DNA from: a virus
Virus record (IMG/VR): IMGVR_UViG_3300017917_001687
Coordinates: 1 to 64,000 of that record
Strand: one strand, 5' to 3'
Length of the DNA: 64,000 bases
The notes below the pieces were generated by a model that saw only the letters and a list, made by a program, of their open reading frames with translations, searched no databases and was not told where the DNA came from. Below, one piece after another: positions 9,666 to 17,987 of the stretch (position 1 is the first letter of the stretch; the number at the start of each line of letters is the position of its first letter). The position numbers were made by a program, and so were the translations under genes.

Positions 9666-10650
9666 AATAAAGGTTAAAATCCATTCGAATGATTTTGATA
9701 TAGATAATTGTTCTAATTGGAGATCCAATTTACAATATAATGGGGAAATTGAAGATGTGGAAATAACTTTCTACAAATCACATGTTTATTATTTTGAAGA
9801 TGATTTAAATTACGATGTGATTGTATTTATTAGACCACTACTAGGTTATGCCGAATACATCAAAGCACTAAAAAACGCAGGAAAAATAGTGATTGTGGAT
9901 TTTGACGATCCACTTCCAATGGTTTTTGATAAATCACTAGTGAAAGAAAATATAATACAAACATTATCAATATTTGATAGTTGTGATTTAGTTACAACAA
10001 CAAATGAAAGTATGAAAACATATTTTTATTACCATACATATAAAGATAAAATTGAGATATTACCCAATGTGATAAATAAAAAATTTGTTAATAAGAATAA
10101 AAAAAACAACTCTGATAAAATTATTTTAGGTTGGTTTGGGAATGGTGGTCACATAAGCTCTTTACAACAGATTAATGATATTATCTTAAAAATTTTAAAT
10201 GAGAATGAAAACGTTTTTTTAAACTTATATTCAGATAATAATAATATTTTTGAGTTATTTAATCACCCAAAAACGAATAAAATAAACTATGTTTATAATT
10301 TTGAAATTTTTCAAGATAGTTTGAATGATGTTGATATAAATTTAGCACCACTAGATGAAAATTATTTTAATTTAAATAAATCAAACATAAGAATCATTTT
10401 ACCCGGATATAAAGGTATACCTTCAGTTGCAACCAATTTTGGTGAATATAAAAAAATAGGAAAGGATAACATACTTTTATGTGATTCTGGTGAAGATTGG
10501 TATAATAATTTAATGTTGTTAATAAATGATTCAAACTTAAGAAAAAACATGGGATACAACATTCAAAAATATGTTGAGGAGTATTTTTCTTTTGAAAAAT
10601 GGTCAACGATTAAAAGTAAAATGTTTAAAAATCTAATAAACAAAAACTAA
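9658..10650 (+). CDS. GT-B glycosyltransferase (GT4-like)
   Basis: This 330-residue product fits a GT-B glycosyltransferase. An N-terminal half carries VIVDFDDPLPMVFD and DLVTTTNESMKTYF. A linker ILPNVINKKF sits where GT4 enzymes have the N/HGVD-type turn. A C-terminal half has IILGWFGNGGHISSLQQI and a weak donor-binding segment around YKGIPSVATNFGEYKKIG. The final helix region EEYFSFEKWSTIKSKM is typical of GT4 ends. The canonical E-x7-E donor motif is poorly conserved, so donor and linkage are unknown. It overlaps the upstream GT9-like gene by 8 bases and lies 4 bases before the giant multidomain gene. Confidence 0.68.
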   Translation: MNKIKVKIHSNDFDIDNCSNWRSNLQYNGEIEDVEITFYKSHVYYFEDDLNYDVIVFIRPLLGYAEYIKALKNAGKIVIVDFDDPLPMVFDKSLVKENIIQTLSIFDSCDLVTTTNESMKTYFYYHTYKDKIEILPNVINKKFVNKNKKNNSDKIILGWFGNGGHISSLQQINDIILKILNENENVFLNLYSDNNNIFELFNHPKTNKINYVYNFEIFQDSLNDVDINLAPLDENYFNLNKSNIRIILPGYKGIPSVATNFGEYKKIGKDNILLCDSGEDWYNNLMLLINDSNLRKNMGYNIQKYVEEYFSFEKWSTIKSKMFKNLINKN

Positions 10651-10654
10651 TAAT

Positions 10655-13600
10655 ATGGTAATAGTACAGCTGGGTTCAAACAAGGGTAATGATAAATTAA
10701 CCGAATACATTAAAAATAACAACATAAATTTAGAACTGGGTTTGTTTGTTGAAGCAATTCCATTCCATATAGATGAATTAAAAGAGTGTTATAAAGATTA
10801 TCCTAATGCGGTGATAGAAAATAATGCAATAAAACTACCACGGGATGAAAAAACTGAAATGGTTATTTATTACCACTTAGATGACGGACCAAAATATGAG
10901 GTTGCATCTTTTGATAAGAACCATATATTAAAACACTATACAACCGATAATATCGAAAGTATTAAGGTACCATCAATGACCTTGGAAGAAATTTTGGATA
11001 AACACAACATAACAAAAATAGATTGGTTATTGATTGATGTTGAAGGTTTGGATGCCGAAATAGTTGAAACATTTAATTGGTCAAAATACGATATTGATAG
11101 AGTTGATGTTGAACATATACATTGGGGTATAAAAAGAGATTATTTATTCCAAAAGTTTTACGATATGGGGTATAAACATGTAGTGGCGAACGATGATAGA
11201 TATGATGTTGCGTTTGAAAAAATTATTGTTAATGATCAAAAAATAGAACATTTTTATCAAAACATTGGGGAGGATTGGTTTGGACATTCCAATTTTTATA
11301 GTGAAATTGTAAATAAATTCCCTGATGACTCACATTTTGTGGAGGTAGGTGTATGGAAAGGTAGGGGTGCTGCTTATATGGCCACAGAAATTATTAATTC
11401 TGGTAAAAAAATAAAATTTGATTGTGTGGATAATTGGGAGTATTCTGATTTACAAAAGGACATTCCTGAAAATTTATATGAAAATTTATATGAAACATTT
11501 TTAGAAAATGTAAAACCTGTTAAACATATGATTAACCCAATTAAGTTATTATCTCATGATGCATCTAAATTATATGAAAACAATTCTTTAGATTTTGTCT
11601 TTATTGATGCGGCACACGATTATGAAAATGTTAAAAGAGACATTGAATCTTGGTTACCAAAAATTAAGGTTGGTGGTATCTTAGCTGGTCACGATTATGA
11701 GACATCAATTGATGGTGTTAAAAGGGCTGTTGATGAAGTTTTTAAAAATAAAGAAATAACAAATAAAGAAAATTGTTGGATATACGAAAAAAAAAATAAT
11801 ATGAAAAATTATAAAGTAATAGACACCTTTATTTTTGGTGGAGAACTAGAAATTCTAAAAATGAGATTGGATTATTTATATGATTCAGTTGATTATTTTG
11901 TTTTTTCTGAAGCAAATAAAACACATACTGGTGAACCAAAAGAACTAACTTTTTTATCAAACATTGAAATGTTTGAAAGTTATAAGGATAAGATTCATTA
12001 TGTGATTTATGAACCAGACATTACAAATTTAAATCTTAAGGTTACTCCAGAAGATATTTTTAAATCTGATCTATGGAAATTAGAAAGAACTCAAAGAAAT
12101 CAAGTTCATAGTAAAGTTATGGAATTATCCGATCAATCAACTATGATTTTACATTCCGATTGTGATGAATTTCCTGATAAAACAAAATTTGACGAATTAA
12201 GAGAAATGACCAAAGATTTATTTTTAGAGGTCGTATCTCTTGAACAACCAACATACTATTACTCCCCTATAAATTTATTAGAAATGAGTTGGTATGGAAC
12301 GGTTGCTTTCAATCACCAAACATTAATTAATTTATCGGATTATTTTTCTGTTAGAGAAAATAGATTTCAATCAAAACACCTTGAAAATGCTGGTTGGCAC
12401 TTTTCATTTTTTGCAACACCAGAAAAAATTAAACATAAAATACAGACGTATACTCACCAAGAATATAATACACCAGAAATTGTTAATATAGAAACGATTA
12501 AAAATAAAATTTATAATGGTTTAGATGTATTAAATAGATCTGATGTTAAAATTAACAAATTAAGTGAAATCAGCTCAGAATTCCCGATGGAATTTCATAG
12601 ACATGAATTATTTTTTAAAAATACATTTGATAGGGGTTATCTAAAACCGCAACAGGTTTATAGAAAAAACATATCGATGCAAATACCATTAGAAATTGAA
12701 AATCTTCAATTAACTGTTACAAATCATAATCCTAAAGTTATTGTTGAAATTGGTACTGCCAATGGGGGTACACTCGCAAGATGGTTAGAAATACCATCAT
12801 CAGAAACAATAATTTCGATTGATTACCCAGTAGGTATACATGGTGGTCAAGGATTTGAAGAAAGAACTTATGTAATATCTGATGCTGTAGAACAATCAAA
12901 TTTGACTAAAAAAGAATTTTATGCGGTAAATGGTAATAGTAAAGATCCATATTTAATTAATCGTGTTAACGAATTATTAAACGGAAGAAAAATTGACTTC
13001 TTATTCATAGATGGTGATCACACGTATGAAGGTGTAAAAGGTGATTTTGAAATTTACAAACAATTTTTATCGGATGATGCTATTGTTGGATTTCACGATA
13101 TTATCAATAGTGAATACCATATTCAACATAATTGTTATGTATCAAAGTTTTGGAACGAACTAAAAGAAGAATACGAGTGTAAAGAATTTATTCATACTGA
13201 ACATATTGATTTAAAGATGTTACCACATTTGGGACAAACAAAAAAAGATGGTGGATTTGGTGGTATCGGTTTAATTGAATATAGAAAAAAAAAAGATTTA
13301 ACGGATAATTTATCAATCATTGTCCCAATTTATGGAAATGTGGACGACACCATAAATAATTTAAATATAACATTATCACACTCAAAAAATGTTGATGATG
13401 TTATATTGTATTCAAATGGTACTGATGATGAAGGTGTTAATAAATTAAAAAATTATGCATCGTTTGATAGTAGAATTAAATTATTCACTATTGACAAACC
13501 AATTGGGTTTGTAAAAGCGGTAAACGAATCATTAAAGAAAACAAAGAATGAATTTATTTTATGTTTAAACTCCGATGCTCATTTGTTTGGTGACTGGGAG

Positions 13601-16600
13601 AATAGATTACTACCTCTTTTTAAGAACGACAAGTATGGTGTTGTTGGACCAGTTATGGCACGTGATTTCATTCTTGGTTGTTGTTTTGGTTTTAAAAAAT
13701 CGGTAATAAACAAGATTGGTATGTTAGATGAGGGGTTTGGTTTGGGGTATGAGGATGATGTTGAGTACTCGGAAAGAGTTAAAAATTGTGGGTATGAGTT
13801 AGGGTATTGTGAATATAAAGACGACTTTGGTTGGAATCCCATGATTAATTTTCCAATTTACCACAAACAGGGTGACTCATTTAACAAAATAAGTAACAAC
13901 ATAATTGAAGATCTAGTAAACGTAAACTCAGAAAAAAGACTAAAATTTAAAACATTACAAAATGTAACGTTATTAAAAAATTTAAATTATGAAGACGTAT
14001 TACCATATTTAGAGACCAATGATAATTTAATAGTAATTAATAAATCAGGATCCGAATTTGAAAAAATTAGAAACGATGAAAATATAATTAGAAAATGTAG
14101 AGTGTTTGAAATAACCTCAAGTATGGATATAAACCAAGTTATTGATTCACTTACAAAAGGAAAATCTTATGAAATAGTTGATTATAATTACGATGAGAAA
14201 ATATCTTTGGTGGTTCCCATTTTTAATAATGTTGAAATTGCAATTGATAATATCAACACAACTCTACAATCTTCAAAAAGAATAAATGAAGTTATTTTAT
14301 TTTCAAATGGAACTAGTGATGAAGGTAATTCTTTACTAACGGACTTTGCAAATTCAAATAAAAATATTAAACTTTATTTCTCTAAAAACCCAATTGGTTT
14401 TGTTAAAGCAGTAAATGAAAGTTTCAAATTATGCACCAATGAATTAATTTTGTGTTTGAATAGTGATGCTAATCTATATTATGATTGGGAAGATAAACTA
14501 ATGATTCTATTAAAAGATAGTTCAAATGGTTTAATTGGTCCTGTTGCTGTTAATTGTAATACAATATTAGGTTGTTGTTTTATAATAAGAAAAAGTTTAT
14601 TAAATAAAATTGGAATGTTAAATGAAGGACTTGGAATGGGGTATTTTGATGATGCTGATTTAAGTTTTAGGGTTACGAATAACGGATTAAATTTAGGTTA
14701 TCACCATACAATAAACTCATGGGATAATAACACAATGGTAATTGATTTTCCTTTTAATCACTCACAAGGATTAAGTTTTTCCCAATTAAATATAGAATCC
14801 ACCAATAGTGAATTAAAAAGAAATGAAAAAAAATTAAAAAATTATTTTACATCTAATAAAGTTTTAATTTTAAAGGATTTAACACAAGATAAAATAAAAT
14901 CAATTATAGATGAGAATGGTGTCTACTTGGTTGTGAATAATAGCGGAGAAGAGTTTGAAAAAATTAGATATGATGAAGATATCGTATCAAAAACACATAT
15001 TTTTGAATGTACAAATGAAATGAATATTGATGTGTTGATAGATTCTCTCACAAAAAATAAAGAAAAATTTATTATAGACGATACTAACTACGAATCAATC
15101 AAAAGTGAAACAGATAAATTAATAATGAGGTATGATATAATTAACAGTTTAATTAAAAAAAATAATTATAAATCATATTTGGAAATAGGTGTAAGAATAC
15201 CTGACAATTGTTTTGATTTGATTGAATGTGAAACTAAACACGGGGTAGACCCTATGGTTGAAGTGGATTATCCTGTTACATTTAAATTAACCTCTGATGA
15301 TTTTTTTGATCAGAATACAAACACATATGATATAATTTTTATTGATGGATTACATTTAGATTATCAAGTAGAAAAAGATATCATCAATAGTTTAAAAATT
15401 TTAAATGACGGAGGAACCATTGTTTTACACGATTGTAATCCACCAGATGTTTATCACCAGAGAGAAAATTATTATGACATTACAACGCCAGCAAATTGGG
15501 GTTGGACAGGAACTGTATGGAAAGCCGTTGTTAAAGTTAAGTCTGAAATTGATAATATAGATCTCTGTGTTGTGGATACGGATTATGGGGTTGGTATATT
15601 ACAAAAATCAAATAATTCAAATAAAATAATTAATGACAATCCAAATTATTCTTTTGAAATCTTTGAACAAAATAAAAAATATTATTTAAATTTAATTTCT
15701 AGATTAGAGTTTTATCTAAAGTATATTTACGAACCCATAGAATTAAAAAAAAAATTAACTTGGTTAGCGAAGTATGATGATTATTCATCTATGGGTATTT
15801 TATCACAAAAAGTTTTAGAAAATCTTAAAAACACTGATATATCATGTAAAGAGATTATTGGTAAAACAGAAACAGATAACAAACTTATCTTAGATTCAAT
15901 TAAAAAATCAATTAATCATGAGTTGGGTATAATGTTTGCGTACCCTGACATGATAAACGAGCTAAACACCTTTAAAACTAAAGTAATTTATACGGGTGTT
16001 GATACAACAGGTGGTATTCCAAACTTTGCGGAAAATTGTAATAAGGCAGATTTTTTATTAACACCTTCAAATACATCAAAAGTTATGATGGAAAATCTTG
16101 GTGTAAAAAAACCAATTTTTGTTTTTCCACATGGTGTTGACACTGATTTATTTAAATTTAAAGAAAGAAAAAAATCGGATGTGTTTAAATTCTTATATGT
16201 TGGGGAGTGTTCTGACAGAAAAGGTATATTTTCTTTATTATCTGCATTTACATATCTTTTTACTAATAATTTAAATGTTGAATTACACATAAAATCAAAT
16301 ACTGCAATGTTATTCTATGGTTCAGATAAAATAAACGAAATTATAAACACACATAAAAACATTATTTGGCGCGTGAGTAACGAAGGTCACGAAAAGGTGA
16401 TTGAATTATATGACGAATGTAATGCATATGTTTACCCATCAAGAGCAGATACTTTTGGAATGACCTTAATTGAAGCAATGTCTTGTGGTTTACCGATAAT
16501 ATCAACAAACAACCCGGGTTCAACCGAATTAATTAAGGGTCGTTACTTTGAGGTTTCAAGTAAAAATGTTCCAGTTCAAAACCATCCATGGATGTTAGGT

Positions 16601-17518
16601 GAATGGGGTGAACCAAGTGTCACTGAGTTAATAAGACAAATGAAATATGTTTATAATAATTACACCCAAATAGTTGGGTCTAACATTTTACCAAATAATT
16701 CAAAACATATTCAGGAAAACTACTCATGGGATAAGGTTGTTTTGAAGTTTGAAAAAGAAATATTACCAAACCTTAAAAAAAATAGAAAAGTAATTACATT
16801 ATTAACATCTTTTAACAGACCACACCACATAAAAAATGTAATAAACTCACTAAAAGACATTAGAGAAAATGATGTGGAAAATGTTATATATGTTGTGGAA
16901 AACTCAAACCAAGAAAATAAAGAAGAAATTTTAAACATAATCAAACAAAATATTGATGATTTATTCATGATACATGTTTCTGAATTTAATTTAGGGCAGA
17001 GAGGTGCGTTGTTACAACTATTAGAGGATATTAATGTTGATGATTATGATTATATCCAATTTACCGACCAAGACAACATATTCAACGAACCAATAAGTAC
17101 GTTTTGTGATATTTTAGATGAAAACCCAGATATGTTCTTCACAACAGGATATATGAGTAAAGAACACCCTGAACTTGGTTGGAGAAAAACTCGGTTTGGT
17201 AATCTTTGTGAAAAAAGGACTTTACGAGCAGGACACATGGTAATGAGAATTAGTGATTTAAAATCATTGTTTCCAATACATTTAGACTCACAATATGGTA
17301 AAGAACACAACTCAACGTGGAATGCGGGGTTAGACTGGGAATTATCTTGTTGGAATGCAAAATCACCAGGTAGAAGATTTGCTGGTAATATTGCTTTGTG
17401 TGTTCCAGGTGGTGTGTTACACAAGGGTATTGATAGTACAATGCATGAGTGGAATGTTGAAGAATATGAATATAAATTAGAAGAATTGATTAATTTAAGA
17501 AATAAAACCAACCATTAA
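10655..17518 (+). CDS. Giant nine-domain methyltransferase-glycosyltransferase protein
   Basis: One uninterrupted 2287-residue frame appears to contain nine enzyme domains. (1) FkbM-like SAM methyltransferase, about 1-170, with WLLIDVEGLDAEIV. (2) Class I methyltransferase, 205-375, with FVEVGVWKGRGA and FIDAAHDYENV. (3) GT17-like transferase, 386-650, with VIDTFIFGGELEIL, HSDCDEFPD and AGWHFSFF. (4) CmcI/Methyltransf_24-like, 675-880, with VEIGTANGGT and FLFIDGDHTYEGV. (5) GT2, 886-1085, with SIIVPIYGN, NSDAH and YEDDVEYSERV. (6) GT2, 1183-1385, a duplicate of (5) with NSDAN and YFDDADLSFRV. (7) Methyltransferase, 1490-1660, with YLEIGVRI and IIFIDGLHLDY. (8) GT4, 1750-2040, with YVGECSDRKGIFSLL and FGMTLIEAMSCGLPII. 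(9) A second type of GT2, 2045-2287, with LLTSFNRPHHI and FTDQDN. Boundaries are estimates. No signal peptide or membrane helix is seen, so a cytoplasmic role in building a methylated glycan is inferred. Confidence 0.85.
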   Translation: MVIVQLGSNKGNDKLTEYIKNNNINLELGLFVEAIPFHIDELKECYKDYPNAVIENNAIKLPRDEKTEMVIYYHLDDGPKYEVASFDKNHILKHYTTDNIESIKVPSMTLEEILDKHNITKIDWLLIDVEGLDAEIVETFNWSKYDIDRVDVEHIHWGIKRDYLFQKFYDMGYKHVVANDDRYDVAFEKIIVNDQKIEHFYQNIGEDWFGHSNFYSEIVNKFPDDSHFVEVGVWKGRGAAYMATEIINSGKKIKFDCVDNWEYSDLQKDIPENLYENLYETFLENVKPVKHMINPIKLLSHDASKLYENNSLDFVFIDAAHDYENVKRDIESWLPKIKVGGILAGHDYETSIDGVKRAVDEVFKNKEITNKENCWIYEKKNNMKNYKVIDTFIFGGELEILKMRLDYLYDSVDYFVFSEANKTHTGEPKELTFLSNIEMFESYKDKIHYVIYEPDITNLNLKVTPEDIFKSDLWKLERTQRNQVHSKVMELSDQSTMILHSDCDEFPDKTKFDELREMTKDLFLEVVSLEQPTYYYSPINLLEMSWYGTVAFNHQTLINLSDYFSVRENRFQSKHLENAGWHFSFFATPEKIKHKIQTYTHQEYNTPEIVNIETIKNKIYNGLDVLNRSDVKINKLSEISSEFPMEFHRHELFFKNTFDRGYLKPQQVYRKNISMQIPLEIENLQLTVTNHNPKVIVEIGTANGGTLARWLEIPSSETIISIDYPVGIHGGQGFEERTYVISDAVEQSNLTKKEFYAVNGNSKDPYLINRVNELLNGRKIDFLFIDGDHTYEGVKGDFEIYKQFLSDDAIVGFHDIINSEYHIQHNCYVSKFWNELKEEYECKEFIHTEHIDLKMLPHLGQTKKDGGFGGIGLIEYRKKKDLTDNLSIIVPIYGNVDDTINNLNITLSHSKNVDDVILYSNGTDDEGVNKLKNYASFDSRIKLFTIDKPIGFVKAVNESLKKTKNEFILCLNSDAHLFGDWENRLLPLFKNDKYGVVGPVMARDFILGCCFGFKKSVINKIGMLDEGFGLGYEDDVEYSERVKNCGYELGYCEYKDDFGWNPMINFPIYHKQGDSFNKISNNIIEDLVNVNSEKRLKFKTLQNVTLLKNLNYEDVLPYLETNDNLIVINKSGSEFEKIRNDENIIRKCRVFEITSSMDINQVIDSLTKGKSYEIVDYNYDEKISLVVPIFNNVEIAIDNINTTLQSSKRINEVILFSNGTSDEGNSLLTDFANSNKNIKLYFSKNPIGFVKAVNESFKLCTNELILCLNSDANLYYDWEDKLMILLKDSSNGLIGPVAVNCNTILGCCFIIRKSLLNKIGMLNEGLGMGYFDDADLSFRVTNNGLNLGYHHTINSWDNNTMVIDFPFNHSQGLSFSQLNIESTNSELKRNEKKLKNYFTSNKVLILKDLTQDKIKSIIDENGVYLVVNNSGEEFEKIRYDEDIVSKTHIFECTNEMNIDVLIDSLTKNKEKFIIDDTNYESIKSETDKLIMRYDIINSLIKKNNYKSYLEIGVRIPDNCFDLIECETKHGVDPMVEVDYPVTFKLTSDDFFDQNTNTYDIIFIDGLHLDYQVEKDIINSLKILNDGGTIVLHDCNPPDVYHQRENYYDITTPANWGWTGTVWKAVVKVKSEIDNIDLCVVDTDYGVGILQKSNNSNKIINDNPNYSFEIFEQNKKYYLNLISRLEFYLKYIYEPIELKKKLTWLAKYDDYSSMGILSQKVLENLKNTDISCKEIIGKTETDNKLILDSIKKSINHELGIMFAYPDMINELNTFKTKVIYTGVDTTGGIPNFAENCNKADFLLTPSNTSKVMMENLGVKKPIFVFPHGVDTDLFKFKERKKSDVFKFLYVGECSDRKGIFSLLSAFTYLFTNNLNVELHIKSNTAMLFYGSDKINEIINTHKNIIWRVSNEGHEKVIELYDECNAYVYPSRADTFGMTLIEAMSCGLPIISTNNPGSTELIKGRYFEVSSKNVPVQNHPWMLGEWGEPSVTELIRQMKYVYNNYTQIVGSNILPNNSKHIQENYSWDKVVLKFEKEILPNLKKNRKVITLLTSFNRPHHIKNVINSLKDIRENDVENVIYVVENSNQENKEEILNIIKQNIDDLFMIHVSEFNLGQRGALLQLLEDINVDDYDYIQFTDQDNIFNEPISTFCDILDENPDMFFTTGYMSKEHPELGWRKTRFGNLCEKRTLRAGHMVMRISDLKSLFPIHLDSQYGKEHNSTWNAGLDWELSCWNAKSPGRRFAGNIALCVPGGVLHKGIDSTMHEWNVEEYEYKLEELINLRNKTNH

Positions 17519-17520
17519 AA

Positions 17521-17528
17521 TATTTATA
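17521..17528 (+). promoter_or_regulatory. Putative late promoter TATTTATA
   Basis: TATTTATA (context AATATTTATATT) ends only 4 bases before the ATG at 17533. A transcript started here would be leaderless or nearly so. Confidence 0.45.
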
Positions 17529-17532
17529 TTTA

Positions 17533-17901
17533 ATGGAATTTTATATTAGACAAGGTTCTTCTGAACCAATTTTAAAATTAAGACTCGTTGATGATGGTAA
17601 AAATGACAAATCATCATTCAATGATAAATTAGAAAATTGTGATATCACCTTTGATATGTACGATATTGAAACCGGTGAACCCGAAATATTGAATTCTGCT
17701 TGTCAGATAACAACAAGGGATAAAAAATATAATCAAACAACCGATGAATATTACATTGTTCATCAGTTTACTGAGACCCAAACATCAAAATTGGGTAAAT
17801 ATGAGGGTAAAGTTACTGTACAATTCCTTGATACTAACCTAAATCCCACAACAAAACTGATTTTACCAATCAAAGAAAAATTATTTATCACAATTTTTTG
17901 A
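17533..17901 (+). CDS. Small predicted virion protein, beta-rich
   Basis: This 122-residue protein starts with MEFYIRQGSSEPILKLRLVD and alternates strand-forming segments (CDITFDMYDIETGEPEI, GKYEGKVTVQFLD), suggesting a single beta-sandwich domain. The arrangement is reminiscent of the N-terminal domain of BppU-type baseplate proteins, but similarity is too weak to name it. The late-type box 4 bases upstream supports a virion role. It is separated from the DNA polymerase gene by 86 bases and therefore probably belongs to the structural, not the replication, programme. Confidence 0.55.
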   Translation: MEFYIRQGSSEPILKLRLVDDGKNDKSSFNDKLENCDITFDMYDIETGEPEILNSACQITTRDKKYNQTTDEYYIVHQFTETQTSKLGKYEGKVTVQFLDTNLNPTTKLILPIKEKLFITIF

Positions 17902-17942
17902 TAATTACATATTTTTTTACTATCATTCTCCTATAAGACTAA

Positions 17943-17959
17943 TTACGGGTGTTCCGTAA
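17943..17959 (+). promoter_or_regulatory. Hairpin in DNA polymerase leader
   Basis: TTACGG (17943-17948) pairs with CCGTAA (17954-17959) around loop GTGTT, about 28 bases before the polymerase ATG. T4 and RB69 polymerases repress their own translation by binding a leader hairpin. This stem-loop is a candidate for a similar operator, but the T4 loop sequence is not present. The 86-base gap otherwise shows only T-rich sequence. Confidence 0.3.
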
Positions 17960-17987
17960 GCTAATGTGTCATTTAATTTAATTAATT

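Noticed and set aside
11870-11884. Late-box matches inside coding regions, such as in the megaprotein gene
   Set aside because: TATTTATA can occur by chance in AT-rich coding DNA; only intergenic copies in gene orientation near starts were kept.
10655-17518. Splitting the 2287-residue frame into several genes
   Set aside because: There is no stop codon or intergenic signal inside, and linkers are coding-like throughout.
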